Shown here one piece after another: positions 31,578 through 34,660 of a stretch of DNA of 34,660 nt. The notes beneath the pieces were generated by a model. It did not search any database, was not told the origin of the DNA, and saw only the letters and a program-made list of their open reading frames with translations. Location of the stretch: positions 1 to 34,660 of the forward strand of contig NZ_AZFM01000020.1 of assembly GCF_001434335.1 (NCBI RefSeq). Reading direction: 5' to 3'. The stretch is from Lactobacillus kalixensis DSM 16043 (GTDB lineage Bacteria > Bacillota > Bacilli > Lactobacillales > Lactobacillaceae). Made by a program: the position numbers and the translations under genes. Numbering within the stretch: position 1 is the first letter of the stretch; every line of letters starts with the position of its first letter.

Positions 31578-32297
31578 ATGACTAATTCTATCGAAAAAAT
31601 TAATGATAAAACTTATCAAATCTCAGAAAACGGTAAAAATTTAGGAACTATCACTACTTATCAGAATTCTTTTCACAATGAGTATCTGTATCTGCGCTTT
31701 AACCTTAATCATTTTCCGAGCTTCTCACCTTTTCCAGAGATTATAAAGAGCGAGAATAAGCCGCTACAAGTAATGATCGATTCAACGGAAAAAGAGTTAA
31801 TCTCATTTTTAACTAAAAATAGTTTTCAATTAAAAAGACGTTGCTACTCACCTAAAGTCAGTCAACACCTTCTTAAAAATGCTTTGCCTAATCATCCAGT
31901 AAAAATTACAAAATTCACTTCAGATGATTCAATTTACGAAAAATGTTGTGAATTTCTCTATGATTATTACAAAAAAGTGCACGAAGCAGTATCACCATTG
32001 ACATCTACTAAAGAGGAATTTTTCGAAGAAGTTCCAACCAAAAGTGGTTACTTTCAAGTTGATCAAAATAACAATATCGAAAATTTAGCGTTCATTGAAG
32101 ACAACGAAATTGCCTATATTTGCTCAACAAATAAAGAAACTTGTCTTTCTTTCATTCAGGCGGTTCTAAAAGAATTATTCAGTAAATACCAGGAAATATT
32201 CTTTGAGGCAGATGACACTGATTGGGCTGCAACAATGTTACTAGATCAGTTTGTGGTTGATAGAACCGACAGTTTTAATACGTATCTTCTTAATTAG
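31578..32297 (+). CDS. GNAT-like acetyltransferase, uncertain
   Basis: A 239-residue soluble protein. The middle and C-terminal part (IENLAFIEDNEIAYICS, then TCLSFIQAVLKELF and a degenerate DDTDWAATMLLDQF) resembles the last half of GNAT enzymes. The usual acetyl-CoA loop RGxG/A is not clear. The ATG at 31578 follows AGGTGAGCTGA. It is monocistronic, with a convergent terminator shared with the second AAA_14 gene. The function call is weak; the gene itself is clear. Confidence 0.6.
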   Translation: MTNSIEKINDKTYQISENGKNLGTITTYQNSFHNEYLYLRFNLNHFPSFSPFPEIIKSENKPLQVMIDSTEKELISFLTKNSFQLKRRCYSPKVSQHLLKNALPNHPVKITKFTSDDSIYEKCCEFLYDYYKKVHEAVSPLTSTKEEFFEEVPTKSGYFQVDQNNNIENLAFIEDNEIAYICSTNKETCLSFIQAVLKELFSKYQEIFFEADDTDWAATMLLDQFVVDRTDSFNTYLLN

Positions 32298-32305
32298 AAA
32301 TTAAA

Positions 32306-32342
32306 AAAGGGCTGTACTCCAATATTTGATACAGTCCTTTTT
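32306..32342. terminator. bidirectional terminator
   Basis: GGGCTGTA (32309-32316) and TACAGTCC (32330-32337) arms have an A-run before and a T-run after. It ends the acetyltransferase-like gene on plus and the AAA_14 gene on minus. Confidence 0.8.
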
Positions 32343-33562
32343 TATTCATCCATCAACCAATCTAAAACATTTAATTGTCGAACACCATTCAGATTATCTC
32401 CAGCACCAATTTCGTCTAGAGTTAATAAAAATTTGGGATAATGATCATCAACTTGATCAAAGGGTTTCAATTCTCGCTCCATTGTTTTTAAATCAAGAAC
32501 AGTTTGAGAAACTTGATAATATTCAATTTCATCGCCTTTTTGGGCAACAAAATCAATTTCTCCATCCTTCAGTTTCCCTACGCTCACATTATAATTACGT
32601 CTCAGTAATTCCAGATAGACAATGTTTTCTAGAATATGACCACTATCTGCCTTTTTAGTTGGTAAAGAAAAGTATCTTAATCCCATATCAGCAATATAAT
32701 ACTTTTCTTCACTTCTCAATAATCTTCTTCCATGAACATCAAAACGTGGAACTCGATAAATCATTAAGCTTCCAACTACCGCATCTAGATATTTTGACAC
32801 TGAAGCTGGTGAAACTTTCATTCCATCACTAGAAATTGTATCAGCAATTTTTCTAATCGATAATTGATTGCCGATATTGTCAAAGATAAAATGAACAATT
32901 CTTTCAAGTAATGCCCTATCCGAATTTCCTAGTCTAGTTTGCACATCTCGGTAAAGGATTGAAGAATAGATTCCATCTAGGTATTCTCTAACTTGAACAG
33001 CATTATTATGTAGCTGCACCGTAAAAGGAAAAGAGCTGAAGCGCAGGTAATTATTATACATCCTTGCTAAATTAAGCTTATCTTCGGGATAAAGTTCTCT
33101 ATACCCTTCAACGTACTCTTTAAAGGACAAAGGTAGCATTTTCAATTCAACATATCTACCAGTCAAGAGTGTGCCTAGTTCGCCGGACATAAAATATCCA
33201 TTTGATCCAGTTAAATACAGGTCAACATCGTCCAATGTATTTAAAGCATCAGCAATTTTTTCAAAGTTTTTAATATGTTGTACTTCATCGATAAAAACAT
33301 ATTTCATACCCGAAACTTTCAATTTAGGTTTGAGGTATTCATAGAGTTGCGAAGAAGTTTCATAATTTAAAAAATCTGGCGTTTCCAAGTTGATTTGAAT
33401 AATATTTTCTTTAGGTACACCTTGTTTTAGAAGATAGTCTTGAAAGATAAAGAATAACGTTGATTTCCCGCATCGTCTTACTCCGGAAACCACTTTGATA
33501 ACTGATTTATCTTTCCATGATTTTAGAAATTCTAAATAAGTGGGGCGTTGAATAATAAACAT
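32342..33562 (-). CDS. AAA_14/DUF4143-family ATP-binding protein, copy 2
   Basis: A 406-residue paralogue of the gene at 92-1312. Walker A is GVRRCGKST (27-35) and Walker B is YVFIDEVQH. FMSGELGTLLTGRYVELKMLPLSF and the DUF4143 region (EIDFVAQKGDEIEYYQVSQT, no catalytic Lys) correspond block by block to copy 1. ATG 33562 is preferred over ATG 33571 because AAGGAGG lies 10 nt before the first but only 1 nt before the second. Four palindromes at a 39-bp period precede it. Function unknown; its own upstream array suggests a private DNA target. Confidence 0.88.
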   Translation of the reverse strand: MFIIQRPTYLEFLKSWKDKSVIKVVSGVRRCGKSTLFFIFQDYLLKQGVPKENIIQINLETPDFLNYETSSQLYEYLKPKLKVSGMKYVFIDEVQHIKNFEKIADALNTLDDVDLYLTGSNGYFMSGELGTLLTGRYVELKMLPLSFKEYVEGYRELYPEDKLNLARMYNNYLRFSSFPFTVQLHNNAVQVREYLDGIYSSILYRDVQTRLGNSDRALLERIVHFIFDNIGNQLSIRKIADTISSDGMKVSPASVSKYLDAVVGSLMIYRVPRFDVHGRRLLRSEEKYYIADMGLRYFSLPTKKADSGHILENIVYLELLRRNYNVSVGKLKDGEIDFVAQKGDEIEYYQVSQTVLDLKTMERELKPFDQVDDHYPKFLLTLDEIGAGDNLNGVRQLNVLDWLMDE

Positions 33563-33581
33563 TAAGATCATCCCTCCTTGT

Positions 33582-33713
33582 AAATTTTGATCAAAATTTT
33601 AATCGTTTTTGTTATTTTAACATTTTTGATTAAAATATTAAACAAAATTGCATTTTTAGAGTTTTTGATCAAAATTTTAATCATTTTTGCTATTTTTGCA
33701 ATTTTGATCAAAT
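33582..33713. promoter_or_regulatory. four palindromes at exact 39-bp spacing
   Basis: TTTTGATCAAAA-type sites are centred at 33590/91 (flanked to AAATTTTGATCAAAATTT), 33629/30 (TTTTGATTAAAA), 33668/69 (TTTTGATCAAAA) and 33707/08 (TTTTGATCAAAT). Sites 1, 3 and 4 continue into a shared TTTTAATC-type tail. The first abuts the ribosome binding site of the ATPase gene. Likely repeated operators; the sequence differs from the array of copy 1. Confidence 0.8.
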
Positions 33714-33747
33714 TTTTAATCAATTTAATTATCTAACTATTTCTTCT

Positions 33748-33787
33748 AAAAAAACTACATCCCAATTATCAGGATGTAGTCCTTTTT
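33748..33787. terminator. bidirectional terminator
   Basis: ACTACATCC (33754-33762) and GGATGTAGT (33772-33780) arms; A-run before, T-run after. On minus it ends the DUF1828-like gene. Confidence 0.8.
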
Positions 33788-33789
33788 TG

Positions 33790-34569
33790 TTAGATTACCA
33801 CTTGAAAACTAGATAGCCAGTCTTCTCTTTCAGACCATAAATAGATTGGAACATCATAATTTTTAAAAGCAGACTTAAAATCACTTGAAACTGTATGATT
33901 AATATTATTTGCAATAACTGCAAAGTCAGTATTAGGCTGGCTCTCTCTCACATCTATAATTCTAAATAGCGGGTTAGTAATATTAGAAGTAGTAGGAGTA
34001 TTAACAACTTTTATCGCCTGTTGTCTCTTCGTCTTAGTTCTTCCAATTAAAAGATCAAACTTAGAAGTTCTCCCACTCTTTCCCAATAAGCTAAAATCTT
34101 CCCCTACAGGAATATTGTTATTTATAAACTAATTAGTTACGTCTTCTTTAAAATATTGAATCACATTATTTTTAGATGTTTGAAGTAAGTCAAAAACCTG
34201 TAACATACATTGTGTTAAGCGATTTTGCGCATCAGGGAATTCATTCAAATCATCAAATTCAATTATTAATTCTCCATCTGATTCTTTTACGCCAAAATTA
34301 AGTAATATTGATCTGAAATATTTACTTCGCTTGCTTTTTTTATTCAACTCAATGTCTAACAACCCCAACTCGTCTAATGTATAGCCATCATCACTGATTA
34401 CATACTCGGTGCCTTTACCTTTAAAAACAACTAATTCAATGTAGTCATTATACATATCTAAAAAAGGTGTTGTAATGGTTAGATAATCTTTTGTTTTCGA
34501 AGGAACGAATTGGATCTTTTTATCAATCCACTCAAAATATATTTTTTTCATTTTTTCTGTATCGAACAT
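33790..34569 (-). pseudogene. DUF1828/DUF1829-like protein gene cut by an in-frame TAG
   Basis: A single 260-codon frame from ATG 34569 (AGAGGTG upstream) to 33790, with a TAG at 34131-34129. The N-terminal part (about 146 residues) shows IELVVFKGKGTEYVISDDGYTLDEL, typical of DUF1828. After the stop the frame continues through NNNIPVGEDF and GKSGRTSKFDLLIGRTK to IYLWSEREDWL, as in DUF1829. Both domains belong to one protein, often found in mobile or defence-associated DNA; the function is unknown. The stop could be a Gln codon change (CAG to TAG), as in the DdmD-like gene. Confidence 0.7.
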
Positions 34570-34660
34570 AATCACACCTCTCGTAACTTAATGATTTAAT
34601 TATATACTGAAACTTGAAAGCACTAAATAAGCTGGAAGCTTTATAGGTTCTGGCTTTTTC

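Noticed and set aside
32326-32658. 110-residue plus-strand ORF at the end of the second AAA_14 gene
   Set aside because: It begins in the shared terminator and runs antisense to a conserved domain.

Overview
The window is AT-rich DNA from a low-GC Gram-positive bacterium, most likely a Lactobacillus sensu stricto (acidophilus/gasseri/johnsonii-type). The grounds are strong GGAGG ribosome binding sites, a T-box leader on metQ, a yybP-ykoY-type leader on a P-type ATPase, a mucus-binding-protein relic, a perfect cre site and a pssD/pssE exopolysaccharide locus. Species cannot be fixed from sequence alone. No rRNA, tRNA, CRISPR array or transposase was seen.

Layout. (1) 1-2.4 kb: an AAA_14/DUF4143 ATPase preceded by three palindromes at an exact 40-bp period, then a PPK2 polyphosphate kinase. 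(2) 2.4-2.85 kb: a compact locus that looks like a type I toxin-antitoxin: a 32-residue hydrophobic peptide on the minus strand and a roughly 90-nt antisense RNA on the plus strand. (3) 2.85-8.16 kb: a two-gene operon resembling the DdmDE plasmid-defence system. A 1163-codon SF2 helicase plus PD-(D/E)XK nuclease is continuous in one frame but cut by three stop codons. It is coupled to an intact 604-residue protein, possibly Argonaute-like. (4) 8.4-10.3 kb: a membrane protein and an ABM-domain protein. (5) 10.4-17.3 kb: two accessory genes (an ATP-binding regulator lacking its N-terminal domain, and an AbiEi-like antitoxin without its toxin), each bracketed by duplicated hairpin sequence. They are interleaved with metQ and its T-box, an esterase/flavodoxin lipoprotein pair with a divergent LysR regulator, and a PAS protein with a cre site. 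(6) 17.4-18.0 kb: a YheO-like regulator. (7) 18.1-23.8 kb: an exopolysaccharide cluster missing its 5' regulatory and priming genes, with wzy and a GT4 gene each broken by one homopolymer frameshift. (8) 23.9-27.1 kb: a membrane-anchored EEP-family hydrolase and the remains of a mucus-binding adhesin. (9) 27.3-32.3 kb: a 57-residue protein, an NAD(P)-binding protein, a candidate small RNA, a Mn riboswitch-type leader with a P-type ATPase, and an acetyltransferase-like protein. (10) 32.3-34.6 kb: a second AAA_14/DUF4143 ATPase with its own four-palindrome array at a 39-bp period, then a DUF1828/DUF1829-like gene cut by one in-frame stop.

The strongest candidates for something new are the paralogous ATPases with private, differently worded palindrome arrays of nearly equal period; the type I toxin-antitoxin-like locus; and the DdmDE-like operon, whose helicase is silenced only by stops that look like Gln codon (CAR to TAR) changes. 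Four such in-frame stops occur in two genes and three homopolymer frame problems occur in others. Either real decay or phase variation, or sequencing error, could explain these, and the sequence alone does not decide.
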